DNA of 64,000 bases from JBAXEO01 sp963789515 (lineage in GTDB: Bacteria > Actinomycetota > Coriobacteriia > Anaerosomatales > JAAXUF01), in assembly GCA_963789515.1 (NCBI GenBank), contig CAWBKW010000004.1:496001-560000 (forward strand), read 5' to 3'. The notes beneath the pieces are model-generated. The model worked only from the letters and a program-made list of their open reading frames with translations, was not told the DNA's origin and did not search any database. Numbering within the stretch: the stretch's first letter is position 1; each line of letters opens with the position of its first letter. Of this stretch, positions 21,631 through 31,813 are shown one piece after another. The translations under genes were made by a program, and so were the position numbers.

Positions 21631-24600
21631 CTAAATCGTGCACTCACTGGCGAGAGCTCCGCCGTTGCCGGTGCGAGCGGTTTGCTGGCCCCGCTTCATC
21701 TCAAAATGCCATTTCCAGATCTGGTAAATGCCCGGATAGACCAGCAACTCCAGCAGGAACGAGGTGAAGATGCCGCCGATCATGGGCGCGGCGATGCGTT
21801 TCATGACATCGGCCCCGGTGCCCATCGACCACATGATCGGCACCAGGCCCAGGAACGTGGTGGCCACGGTCATGAACTTGGGCCGCAGCCGCTGGACCGC
21901 GCCGTAGCGGATGGCGGCCTGCAGGTCGGCCAGGCTGCGCAGGCGGCCTTCCTTCTTCGCCTGCTCGTAGGCCAGGTCCAGGTAGATGAGCATGAACACG
22001 CCCGTCTCGGCATCCACCCCGAGCAGGCGATCAGGCCCACCCAGACGCCGATGCTCATGTTGTAGCCCAGCAGGTAGAGGAACCAGATGGCGCCCACGGC
22101 CGAGAACGGCACCGCCAGCAGCACGATCGTCGTTTTGGCCAGCGAGCGCGTGTTGAGGTAGATCAGGAACACGATCAGGAACAGCGTCAGCGGCACGATG
22201 ACCAGCAGCCGCTGCTTCACCCGCTGCATCGCCTCGATATTGCCCGCTCCAGAGCAGGGCGTAGCCGGCCGGAAGCTGGACTTGCTCGCGCAGCACGCTG
22301 GTCGGCCTGGTCGATGTAGCCCTGCAGGTCGCTGCCCGGCCACATCCACATACACGTAGCCGGTCAGCAGGCCGTCCTCATTGCGGATCATGGCCGGGCC
22401 GTTGGTGGCCGTGACCCGGGCCAGTTGGCCCAGCGGGATCTGGGTTTGCCGCCGTCCGGCGTCGAGACCAGCACGCGCTCGATGCGCTGAGGTCGGAGCG
22501 GAAATCGCGCAGGTAGCGGACGTTGACGGGATAGCGCTCCTGGCCCTGGATGACGGTGGTGACGTTCTCGCCGCCGATGGCGTTTTCGACCGCGGCCTGG
22601 GCTTCCTCGACGCTCAGGCCGTAGCGGGCCAGCGCCTCGCGGTCCCATTCGATGTCGAGGAAGAAGCCGCTGCCGGTGCGTTCGGCAAAGACACTGCGCG
22701 TGCCCGGCACCTTCTTCAGCACGGTCTCGACCTGCGCGCCGATTTCCTCGATCACCTTCAGGTCCGACGCCGGAGATCTTGAGCCCGAGCGGCGTGCGGA
22801 TGCCGGTGCTGAGCATCTCGATGCGGCCCTTGATCGGCATGGTCCAGCCGTTGGCCAGGCCGGGGATCTGCAGGGCGGCGTTCATCTGGTTGATGAGTTC
22901 CTCCTGCGAGATGCGGTCCGGCGTGACGTGGCGCAGCACCGCCGTCAGCCAGCCCGGCGCCCAGCCCGAATACCAGGTGTCCACGTGCCGCCACTGCGAC
23001 TTGGGTTTGAGGATGATCACCGTCTCCAGCATCGAGAGCGGCGCCGGGTCGGTGGCGGTTTCGGCGCGGCCGGCCTTGCCCAGCACGCGGTCCACTTCGG
23101 GGAACTGCCGGAGGATGCGGTCGGTGACCTGCAGCAGCTTCTGCGCTTCGCGCGATGGAAATGCCCGGCATGGTCGAAGGCATGTAGAGGATCGAGCCTT
23201 CCTCCAGCGGCGGCATGAACTCGGAGCCCAGCTTGAAGAACACCGGCACGGTCGTGAGCACCAGCGCCAGCGCGCCGCGCCAAGCACCAGCCACTTGCGC
23301 CGCAGCGCCCACGTCAGCACCGGATCGTAAAGCCGGATCAGGATCCGGCTGATCGGGATGCTCGGCTTCGGAGCGAATGCGGCCCGCGGAACAGGTCGTT
23401 GGCCAGGCGGCACAGCCATGCGGGCCGGAACCGGAACTGTCCTGACATGGGTGAGGGTCACGCGCAACGCCGGATCGAGCGTGATGGCCAGCAACGCGGC
23501 CACCACCATCGAGAGGGTCTTGGTGTAGGCCAGCGGCTTGAACAGCCGCCCTTCCTGCGCTTCGAGCGTCAGCACCGGCAGGAACGACACCGCGATGACC
23601 AGCAGCGCGAAGAAGCTCGGCCCGGCCACCTGCTTGATCGCGCGCACCACCACCTCCTGGTAGTCCCCGCGGCGGCCGTCACGTTCCCATTGTTCCAGGC
23701 CCTTGTGCACCTGCTCGACCACCACAATGGCCGCATCCACCAGCGCGCCGACGGCGATGGCGATGCCCGCCCAGCGACATGATGTTGGCCGTGACCCCCA
23801 TCATCCGGAACGGGATGAAGGCGACCAGCACCGCGATGGGGATGGTGATGGCCGGGATGATCGCGCTGGGCGGATGCCACAGGAAGATGAACACGACGAT
23901 CACCACCGTGAGGATCACCTCGATGAGCGTGGACTTGAGGTTGTCGATGGCGCGGTGGATCAGGTCGGAGCGGTCATAGACCGGCACGATCTTCACGCCC
24001 GTGCGGCAGGCCCGGCTCGATCTCGCGGATCCTGGCCTTGACCCGCTCGATCACCTCCAGCGCGTTCTGGCCATGGCGCATGATGACGATGCCGGAAACC
24101 ACTTCGCCCGTGCCGTCCAGGTCGGCACACGCCCCGCCGCAGGTCGGGGCCGAGCGCCACCTCGCCGACGTCGCGGATGCGGATGGGCGTGCCGTTGCGG
24201 CTGTCGAGCACGAGGTCTCTCGATGTCCTGCAGCGACCGGATATAGCCGCGGCCGCGCACCATGTATTCGGTGCCGCCGAACTCGAGCAGCCGCCCGCCG
24301 GACTCGACGTTGCCGCTGCGCACCGCCTCGACCACCCGGCGGATCGGAATGCCGTAGGCCTGCAGCCGGTTCGGGTCGAGGTTGACCTGGAACTGCTTGC
24401 CGAACCCGCCGACCGGCGCCACCTCCGCCACGCCCGGCACGGACTTCAGGTGGTAGCGCAGATACCAATCCTGGCAGGTGCGCAGATCCGCCAGGCTGTT
24501 GCGTGCCGGACTCATCCACCAGCGCGTATTGGAAAACCCAGCCCAGCGCGGTGGCGTCCGGCCCCATCATCGGTGCGTCACGCCCTGCGGCAGGCGCGGC

Positions 24601-25002
24601 AGCACCGCCGCCAGGTATTCCTGCGTGCGCGACCGCGCCCAGTACATGTCCGTGCCCTCCTCGAAGATGACATAGACGTAGGAATAGCCGAAGTCGGAGA
24701 AGCCGCGCACGGCCTTGACGCCCGGCGCGCCGAGCATGGCGGTGATGATCGGGATAGGTCACCTGCGCCTCGACCAGGTCCGGGCTGCGGTCCCAGCGCG
24801 AGTAGATGATGACCTGCGTGTCGCTCAGGTCGGGGATGGCGTCCAGCGGCACGTGCCGCATGGACCACCACCCCGCCACGCACAGCGCCGCCACCAGGCA
24901 GAACACCACCACCCGGTTGCGGACCGAGAAGTCGATGATGCGGTTAATCACGCTTGGAGTGCGCCAGTGCTCTGGCGCGTTGGATTCGGCTGGCACGGTC
25001 AT
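21631..25002 (-). CDS. cusA: CusA/CzcA-type heavy-metal RND efflux pump, many frameshifts
   Basis: The start is placed at MTVPAESN. The inner-membrane start VINRIIDFSVRNRVVVFCLV is typical of the heavy-metal RND family, and total length is about 1,120 codons. Fragments in three frames line up in order: MRHVPLDAIPDLSDTQVI, the porter region (VNLDPNRLQAYGIPI), SLGG and VDAAIVVVEQVHK in the membrane core, MPIKGRIEMLSTGIRTPLG, GSGFFLDIEWDREALARYG, FLIVFLIYLNTRS, RPKFMTVATTFLGLVPIMWS. About eight to ten single-base indels interrupt it, for example a lost C near 22027 and a gained G near 22340. It expels metal from periplasm or cytoplasm with the adaptor encoded upstream. Cu/Ag is most likely given the HMBD and YHS domains and the oxidase; Co/Zn/Cd is possible. 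No outer-membrane CusC is in the window. Confidence 0.85.
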
Positions 25003-25370
25003 GCAGCCGCCAGGGGGCCTCTGCACCTTACGCGGCTCAATCGGGCAGCCGGTCAAGCCCGTTAGGACGCCTCATGTGAGTAGTAGCGGCATTCCCGGAC
25101 GCCAGGACCGCAAGCTCCTGCAAGGTGCGGCATGGATTCGCACGCTCGCCGCTGCCTGAAGTCTGACTGAGCGCAGGAACGTCCATCAGTGCTTGCTCCT
25201 GCGGAGCCTGAGAGCTGCAGCACATCGCAGACCAATGACTATAACCAGGCGCTCCTAACGGAGCTTGCCGCCATCGCGCCACCACTGACGCTCGAGTCCG
25301 TGTGGATGTTGGCTGTCGAGCGCATGAGCGCGACTGGCGCACTCCAAAAGCTGGCGGCATTTCGGACGGT
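25003..25370. repeat. Non-coding spacer with palindromic repeats between adaptor and pump genes
   Basis: This 368-bp stretch breaks an otherwise compact metal-efflux pair. It holds short palindromic pieces, including GCTCCTAACGGAGCT at 25251-25265. A 19-base form of this piece recurs in the opposite orientation at 39625-39643. I see no credible gene. Confidence 0.5.
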
Positions 25371-27026
25371 TCATGACCTACTTCGGCCTGGCCGCTGCAG
25401 GTATTTCGCCGGCTCGGCATCGAACTCCTGCTTGCAGCTGTCGTTGCAGAAGAAATAGGTCTTGCCCTGATATTCGCTGAAGCGCTTGGCCGCGCGCGCC
25501 TTGGCCTCGGTCACCTTCATCCCGCACACCGGGTCCTTGGCGCGCGCCGGCTGCGCTTCCGGTGCGCCGCGGCCGGCTTGGCTTTCGCCCCGCCGAGGTA
25601 CTTCCCGGGGTCGGCATCGAACTGCTTCTTGCAGCCGTCGCTGCAGAAGCAGTAGGTCTTCCCCTGGTGCTCGGCTTAGGCGGCTTGGCCGCTTTGGCTT
25701 TGCCTTCGTCCACGGTCATGCCGCAGACCGGGTCGGTCGGCGGAAGCCCCGTGCACGCCCGCGGCGGCCAGTTTCATCCGGCTCTCGGAATCGAGCAGGA
25801 AATTGCCCGAGATCACGATCCGCTCGCCGGGCATCAACCCCTGCGCCACCTGCACCTGGTCGCCGACCCGCGAGCCGAGGTGGACACTGCGCGGCTCGAA
25901 ATAGCCGTTGCCCCGATCCACGAACACCGTCTGGCGCAGCCCCGCATCCAGCACCGCCTCCGCCGGCACCACCACCGCCTCCGCCAGGCTCAGCGGCAGC
26001 TCCACATCCACGAACATGTCCGGCTTGAGCGCGAACTCGGGGTTGTCGGCCTCCAGCCGCAGCTTGAGCGTGCGGGTGATGTTGTCGAACTGCGGCAGCG
26101 TCTTGCTGACCGTCGCGGTGAACGTCTTGCCCTGGGTGGGCAGCTCGACTTTGACGGGTTGATCGGCGTGGACCAGGCTCGCGTCCCGCTCGAACACATC
26201 CACCAGAATCCACACCCGGCTCAGGTCCGCGATGCGGAACAGCTCGGTGCCCTTGCTCGAACCGCTGGCCGTCGGAGACATTCCGCTGGAGGATGAACCC
26301 GTCGGCCGGCGAGGTGATGTCAACGTTCTCCATGTATTTCCGCGTCTTGATCATCTCCTGGATTTGGAGTTCGCCCATGCCCAGGTTCCTCAGCGCGTCG
26401 CCATACTGCTTGAGGTTGATCTCGAACTGGGCAAGCTGGCTTTGCTGGCCCGGGTTCTCCTGACCGGTCTTCTGTATCCGGTCCTTGGAACTCAGCGCGA
26501 AGAGCAGGGCTTGGCCGGCGGAGAGAAACTCGGGGCTGTAGAATCCGGCCAGCGTCTCGTTCTTCCTGACCAGGCTCCCGGCCGAAACCGGCATGGTCTT
26601 GGTGATCCAGCCGTCCACGGTCGCGTTAATCCGGTAAATGCGGGTTTCGTCCGTCGCCACCTTCCCCAGCAGGCGAAGGGTGTGGACCAAGCCTTTCTTC
26701 TCCGCCGTCGCCACCCGGACACCGATGAGCTGCTGCTTCTCCGGCGACACTTTGATGGTTCCCGCCGGCAGCGAGGCCAACTCGGAACCCGAGGCCGTTC
26801 CCAGCGTGGCGTCGGCATACACCGGCTCCATGTCCATCCCGCAGGGCGCCTTGCCGGGCTTGTCCGACGTGTGCGCCGGGTTCATCGGGTCCACGTAGTA
26901 AAGGACTCTTGCGCGTGTCTCGCTGACTGGGTGGGCGGCGGCGTTCTGCTGGCCGCGGCGGGAGCCGGCCCAATAAGCCCCGGCCACCAGAGCCAGAACG
27001 ACGGCGAGGTAAAGCAATCGTTTCAT
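25371..27026 (-). CDS. cusB: CusB-like periplasmic adaptor with two C-terminal YHS domains, frameshifts
   Basis: ATG 27026 starts a membrane anchor or signal (MKRLLYLAVVLALVAGAYWAG). Residues ~43-71 (YYVDPMNPAHTSDKPGKAPC, then GMDMEPVY) form the heavy-metal-binding domain of CusB-type adaptors. The barrel-sandwich and hairpin parts follow (LGKVATDETRIYRINATVDG, FYSPEFLSAGQALL, MENVDITSPADGFILQ). After a shift near 26270 comes the beta-barrel (VDVFERDASLVHADQPVKVE). In corrected frames the gene continues into two YHS units: DPVCGMTVDE...TYCFCSDGCKKQFDADP and DPVCGMKVTE...TYFFCNDSCKQEFDAEP, then TGA at 25371-25373. Each has the paired cysteines of soft-metal-binding YHS domains. The fusion depends on reading through two or three single-base shifts. 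Confidence 0.75.
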
Positions 27027-27125
27027 TGGGAGGATAGTCTAGTTGGAAGATGGCTCAGGTTGTCAAGGAATTGCTGGAGTTACTGCAATTGCCGGCGCGT
27101 TTGCGTCCTTGGGTGCGAGGCGTTT

Positions 27126-27386
27126 CAACCCGAAGGGTTGGCAGATGGTAGCCGGTGGTCCTTCGGGGCAGAGGGGGAAGGACCACCGGAAAGTGTGTCC
27201 CGAGAGTTGGTGCACCCCGGCAGGGGTGCCAGAACGATGCGCGTTCGGAGCAGCCACCGGATAGTCCGTGTGCCGCAGTCTGGCACCCCTGCCGGGGTGC
27301 GGGACATCTTCTGGACGGTTGACCGGAGGTCGCCGCCCCCAAGCCCCCGGCGACCTCCGGCTACCCTCTGCCAACCCTTCGGGTTG
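27126..27386. repeat. 261-bp nested palindromic element
   Basis: The outer arms 27126-27160 and 27352-27386 are 35-base inverted copies with two mismatches, starting with CAACCCGAAGGGTTG. The inner arms 27212-27231 and 27281-27300 are perfect 20-base inverted copies containing GGCAGGGGTGCC. No transposase is present. It lies between the oxidase terminator and the adaptor gene. This looks like a MITE/REP-type element. Confidence 0.75.
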
Positions 27387-27522
27387 CCGAGGCTACCAAC
27401 CAACGGAAGGCTTGAATCGTCCTCGTCCTCATCCGCTTGTTCGATTGCACGCATTCTCCGATTGCGATTACGAGCGCGACGACGGACAGGAAATGCGGAC
27501 GGCTCATGTGGACTTGCTGATA

Positions 27523-27557
27523 AAACAAACCCCGGCGCGGCGCGCCGGGGTTTGTTT
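27523..27557 (-). terminator. Intrinsic terminator downstream of the multicopper oxidase
   Basis: A perfect 17-bp stem (AAACAAACCCCGGCGCG at 27523-27539, complement at 27541-27557) lies 17 bases past the stop of the minus-strand oxidase. On the minus strand it ends in GTTTGTTTTATC, a T-rich tract. It probably ends the oxidase transcript before the efflux genes. Confidence 0.85.
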
Positions 27558-27573
27558 GTATGCTTCTAAGCTC

Positions 27574-29754
27574 TCAGCCTAGCAGGGCTTGCCGTTTTAC
27601 GTTCACGACCAGCGGCCGCATCATGTCGTGCTCTTCGTGCTCGAGGATGTGGCAGTGCCAGACATACTCGTTGCCGCCGGTCCGCGGGCTGGGCGGCACC
27701 TCGAACGGCGTCGCCGGCAGGTCGAACTTCATGATCACCGTGGTGACCTCGCCCGGATGCATCTGCACGGTTTCCTTCCAGCCGACTTCGTTGGTCTCGG
27801 GCCCGCGCGCCACACCGGTGGGCGTGAACGCGCCGTTGACCAGCTTGAACGGCTGCCGCGACAGGACCTGAACGTTGACCAGGTGGAAGTGGATCGGATG
27901 CGTGTCCGCCGTGAGGTTGAAGATTCTCCAGACTTCGGACTGACCCGGCCGCCGGCGTTTCCGTTGGCGGCGCCAGATAATCCCTGCCCGTAAGCCACCG
28001 CCCCCATGACCTTTCGCATTGGTGGCGACGAACGGTGTCGTGGTGCCGAGGAGTTGCGTGAGCCGCCCGTAGATGTCGAAGGCCTCGTTCAACGTCAGAT
28101 CCTGACGGTCACCGGGTAGTTGCGCCGCCGACCGTCACGTTGGCCGGAATGGCCATGGGCGGAATCGGCGCGACCGTGGTCGTGTAAGGAACCAGCGGCG
28201 CCGGATCCAGCAAGCATCGGATTGAGGATCGGGCCGGCCGGTTGCGGATCGGGTATGGCGCCGCCACGACCTTGATGCGGAGAATATTCCGCGTGTCGGG
28301 ACCCGTGCCGGGCAGCTGGTTGCACCGGGTTCTCGGGATTGCCCAGGTAGTAATCGGTGGTCGGCTGGACCAGCCGGGAACGGTCCGGGCGCATCGTTGT
28401 ACATCATGAACTCCTTGCCGGCCTTGCCGGTGAAGTCAATGATGATGTCGGCACGCTCGGCCGGCGCCAGCAGCAGGTTGCCGGTCAGCGTGGCCGGGTT
28501 GAACGGCAGGCCGTTCGGGAATGTGGTCTCACTCACCAGGAACCCGGCTTCGTTGCCGATCTGGATGATCGGCGGGCCAAGCGGTGTGCCGGCAGCCGCA
28601 AACCCGGTCTTGGGATCGGTCGGCACTTCGCCGACCCCCGGCGCCACCTCCAGCAGGTTGATGTTCAGGAACCGCGCGTTGCACGCGTTGAGGACCAGGA
28701 AGCGATACCGCTTCGCCTCGACGGTCGCCAGCGGGTAAACCGTGCCGTTGGCCAGCATCGTATCCCCGAAGAACTCAGGGATGCACGAAGGATTCGGCGG
28801 CGTCAGGTTCTGCTTCGACTTCAGGAGCCGGAATTCCTTGGGATCATAGATGTGCTCATACCACAGGCTGCCGATGACTTGCACGTCCGGCCGGGCCACC
28901 GTCGCCCAGGTCGGATCGGTGACCGGTGTCGTGGCGCTGACGAAGACCTTGTCCTGGAACACCAGCGGGATCGTGCTCGGGACGTCCGGAATCTTGCCCG
29001 CCGCCGTATAGGCGGCGTTGATCGCGTCGAGCACCAGGTAACCGGTCGCCAAGCCGGCGTAGGCATTGAGCCGCGTGATGCCGTGGGCGTGGTCGTGATA
29101 CCACATCAGCCGCATGCTCTGGTCGTTGGGATAGAAGTAATCCGCCTGGCCGGGCTGCATCGGCATGCCCGCGATGTTGTCCAAGAGGCTGCCGGGGCCG
29201 TTGAGGAAGCTCAGGCCGCTGGCCCCAGTGGGCGTCCACCAGTCGAACGGGCCGCCGTCGCTGATCCAGGGAATGAAACCGCCGTGCAGGTGGACCGCGA
29301 TGCGGTTCTGCGCCTGGTTCGCGCCGGGCAGCGTGGTGTCCACCGGAATGATGTGCTGCGCCGGCAGGGTGTTGGTGAAGCGCATTCGGGCCGCCTGATT
29401 CCTTGGCGTGATAATGACGCCACCCAGGTGCCGCTTGACCGGGTTGGTGGTGTCCCAGTAACCCCAAAGCCTGGTGGGGCCCAGCGCCGGATGAAGCTGA
29501 TCGGTAAACTCCCCGGCGGTGACCTGGTAGAGAGTCGTGTTTGCGAATACCGGGTCCGGCACTCCGTTAAGCACGGGTATCCCGTTGGGATCACCCAGCG
29601 CCGTTAAACCGCGGAGCGCTTGGATCCATTTCGCGAGCTGGTCGCTGTTGTTGACCGCCTTGGCCGATGGCACGCCGAACTTGGAGAGCAGGGCGATGCC
29701 TGCGCCCGCGACGGCGGTGCGTTTGACGAATTCTCTGCGTGTGAATTTACTCAT
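27574..29754 (-). CDS. Tat-exported multicopper oxidase, frameshifts
   Basis: MSKFTRREFVKRTAVAGAGI is a twin-arginine signal. The first cupredoxin domain has HLHGG and WYHDHAHGIT (type 2/3 copper ligands). The last has HPIHFHLV and HCHILEHEEHDMM, with the Cys and Met-side type 1 ligands, so all four copper motifs are present. The frame is intact for ~450 residues, then breaks near 28410 and several more times down to about 27980. Restored length is about 725 residues. Sequence style is that of bilirubin-oxidase/CotA/PcoA-like enzymes. Near the Cus-like pump a role in periplasmic Cu(I) oxidation is likely; a laccase-like role on phenolics is possible. It has its own terminator. Confidence 0.85.
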
Positions 29755-29966
29755 ACTATATTTCGGTTTGTTGTGGCTACTACTTTGCTCGGCATATACT
29801 GCATGCTTTATGGCGCACAGATTACCTGGAGATTGGCCTGTTCCGCAATCGGGGTTGCCCCGAAAAAGGCGTAGGGGAAACCCTTAAAGCCGGGGTCCGT
29901 ACCGGACCCGACAACCCACCCCGCCCAATCACGTGGGTTCTCGCCCAGGCACCCACGGCGGCAAAC

Positions 29967-30171
29967 CCTGAGCCGTAACGATGCAGTTGCGCGAGCGTAT
30001 CAGCGCAGGTGGAGCGCGGCGTTTACGCCGCTTGAACACTCTCATTGCGGCAGGTGGCATCTCACTGGTTGGTGATCGCACGACGAAGCGGCATGAATGC
30101 CGCGCCCCGGCCCGTAGCATGGCTCGCAACGCGCTTCAGTTAGTCCGCCAACTGCATAGTTACGGCTGAGG
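29967..30171. repeat. 205-bp MITE-like element with 23-bp terminal inverted repeats
   Basis: The ends 29967-29989 and 30149-30171 are inverted copies with two mismatches in 23 bases; the left starts CCTGAGCCGTAACGATGC. Shorter palindromes lie inside (GAGCGCGGCGTTTACGCCGC, GCGGCATGAATGCCGC). There is no coding frame. It fills most of the divergent region between the oxidase and the small HPCSMC-motif gene. Confidence 0.7.
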
Positions 30172-30275
30172 CCTTCACGCCCCGTGAATAGGAAATTCTC
30201 CTAAAAGTGTTCAGCCTTTCCCTGATTGCCCGCCGTCGGCCTTTAAGCTAGGCTCGACACTGATGCGGAGCCATG

Positions 30276-30830
30276 ATGAATAAAGCCCTCAAAATGGCGG
30301 GGTTCGCGGCGTGCCTCGTTGCCGTCCTGGCAATGTGTGGCGGGCATTGGCTCGCGCTGCAGTCCGTCGCCTGGGGGCGCATGATCGCAGACTTCTCGCA
30401 GCAGGATTCGATCGGCACGGCCATCGCCAAAACTTTCAGCGGCAAGCATCCCTGTTCCATGTGCCTCAAGATTCGCAAAGGCTGGCACGAGGAAAAGCAG
30501 CGCGAGGAAAAGCTGCCCTGGGTCAAGACCGAAAAAATGCCGGAGGTTCTCTGGGAACTGCGCTGCGTGACCGTTCCGGCGGCTCCAACCGTTGCCCTGC
30601 ACGAGCAACCGTTCGTGCCCGGCCTGCATACCGATTTCATCGACTCCCCGCCCAGCCCCCCGCCCCGCGCCCTGCTTCCGCGTGCTGTAGCTCGGGTGTC
30701 CGGCCTCGCCGAGACCACTGGAGCCTCTCGCACACGCTGGAGATTCTCCGGACGACATCCGTGGCAGCACCTCGCCCCGACGCGCCTTGCGGCGGCTCGT
30801 GTGAGTTGCCGCGCTAGTTCCCAATTTTAA
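30276..30830 (+). CDS. Small exported protein with HPCSMC motif, metal-locus associated
   Basis: Two ATGs (30273, 30276) follow GGAG; the second has better spacing. An N-terminal hydrophobic segment (MAGFAACLVAVLAMCGGHWL) is followed by SVAWGRMIADFSQ and then GKHPCSMCLKI (Cys at about residues 60 and 63, flanked by His). A Lys/Glu-rich helix follows (RKGWHEEKQREEKLPWVK). I have the impression of similar proteins beside metal RND pumps in Verrucomicrobiota genomes, usually ending soon after a Pro-rich stretch such as DSPPSPPPRA. Here the frame runs on for ~55 more residues, which may reflect a frameshift near 30660. The CxxC with adjacent His suggests periplasmic Cu or Zn binding; that role is inferred. 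Confidence 0.6.
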   Translation: MNKALKMAGFAACLVAVLAMCGGHWLALQSVAWGRMIADFSQQDSIGTAIAKTFSGKHPCSMCLKIRKGWHEEKQREEKLPWVKTEKMPEVLWELRCVTVPAAPTVALHEQPFVPGLHTDFIDSPPSPPPRALLPRAVARVSGLAETTGASRTRWRFSGRHPWQHLAPTRLAAARVSCRASSQF

Positions 30831-30919
30831 TCCAAAACCGGTTCGGACGCCTGATTCGGCATGGCCCTCTAAGGCACGGCCAAAATGCCCCGGCGGTCCG
30901 GCCAGGAAGAAAGTGAATT

Positions 30920-31735
30920 ATGAAACTAGATTTGAGACTTAATCAGATCTCAATGCAGCAGTGCAAATGCTCGCTTCCGCGGCGCCGGCACTGGCCGCCG
31001 CGATGCTCGGAATGCTCGCCTCCGCCCACGCGCAGTATGCCGACCCCGCCTACCTGGTCGCCGATGACGATGCTCAACGTGAGCTTCGACACCGCCACCC
31101 TGAGACTGGACGTCGTGGACCAGGCCACGAAGATGGGCGCAGGCGTCTATCCCGTCCTCACGCTCGCGCCGCTGGGAACCTACGATCCGGCGCAACCGTG
31201 GGGCGTGCTCAACGGCACGGAATACAGCCGCCGCCTCGGCTGGGACGACGTCAACAAGAACCTAACCGACGGCTCGGCCATTCTGGACAAGATTCACACC
31301 ACCTACGGCGCCCGCCGCCAACCTGTGGATCGAATCCGTCGCGCAGGACTCGGCCCTCAAATGCTACCTCGCCATCGGCAGGTACGGCGTAAATGCCAAC
31401 AACACCATGACGGTGGACCCGACCATCAATGCCTACTCCGGCATCTTCGGCACGGCGGGCAGTTCCACCAAGTGGCAGTGGGACGGCAGGATGGATCACA
31501 ACACCTACGCGGTGAGCCTGTCCGACATCACCGCCGCCGGACAGTTGTTCTCCGCCACCTACAAGGTTTATGTCGGCGATGCGGCGGGCAACGAGATCCT
31601 GAATCCCGACTTGTCCTCCGCCAGCTCGCTCGAAACCTGGACCTGGCAAGCGTGGCCGTGCCCGAGCCCGCGACGTTGAGCCTGGCGGTGATGGGCATCT
31701 TCGGCCTGCTGGCGTTCCGCAGAATCAAATCTTAA
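30920..31735 (+). CDS. Exported PEP-CTERM protein of the 31-33.5 kb paralogue set, frameshifts
   Basis: ATG 30920 follows AGGAAG. The signal region is split (MLASAAPALAAAMLGMLAS), then a body of about 200 residues: MLNVSFDTATLRLDVVDQ, YDPAQPWGVLNGTEYSRRLG, NLWIESVAQDSALKCYLAI, IFGTAGSSTKWQWDGRMDHN, YAV and YKVYVGDAAGNEI. The end is a textbook PEP-CTERM tail (VPEPATLSLAVMGIFGLLAFRRIKS), meaning export, exosortase cleavage and surface or EPS association. Three single-base shifts are needed. The body resembles what I remember of the all3515-type PEP-CTERM family (Zur-repressed in cyanobacteria), but I cannot verify this and see no clear Zur box upstream. The next two genes are paralogues without the PEP tail. 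Confidence 0.65.
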   Translation: MKLDLRLNQISMQQCKCSLPRRRHWPPRCSECSPPPTRSMPTPPTWSPMTMLNVSFDTATLRLDVVDQATKMGAGVYPVLTLAPLGTYDPAQPWGVLNGTEYSRRLGWDDVNKNLTDGSAILDKIHTTYGARRQPVDRIRRAGLGPQMLPRHRQVRRKCQQHHDGGPDHQCLLRHLRHGGQFHQVAVGRQDGSQHLRGEPVRHHRRRTVVLRHLQGLCRRCGGQRDPESRLVLRQLARNLDLASVAVPEPATLSLAVMGIFGLLAFRRIKS

Positions 31736-31813
31736 CCCCAACACTCGCGCCGGAGGGGCGGATGCGCGTCCGCCTCTCCGGTTGCTCGGAAGACATCCAC
31801 ATGCAAATTTCCC

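Noticed and set aside
21631..25002. Real decay of the CusA gene
   Set aside because: All family blocks are present in order and conserved; only single-base shifts separate them, as in housekeeping-type genes nearby, so consensus errors are more likely.
27523..27557. Strong hairpin as part of the palindromic element
   Set aside because: It lies outside the element's outer arms, directly after the oxidase stop and with a T-tract, so it is better read as a terminator.
28357..29607. 416-residue plus-strand frame opposite the multicopper oxidase
   Set aside because: Antisense shadow of a conserved gene; Arg/Gly/Val-rich composition without domains.
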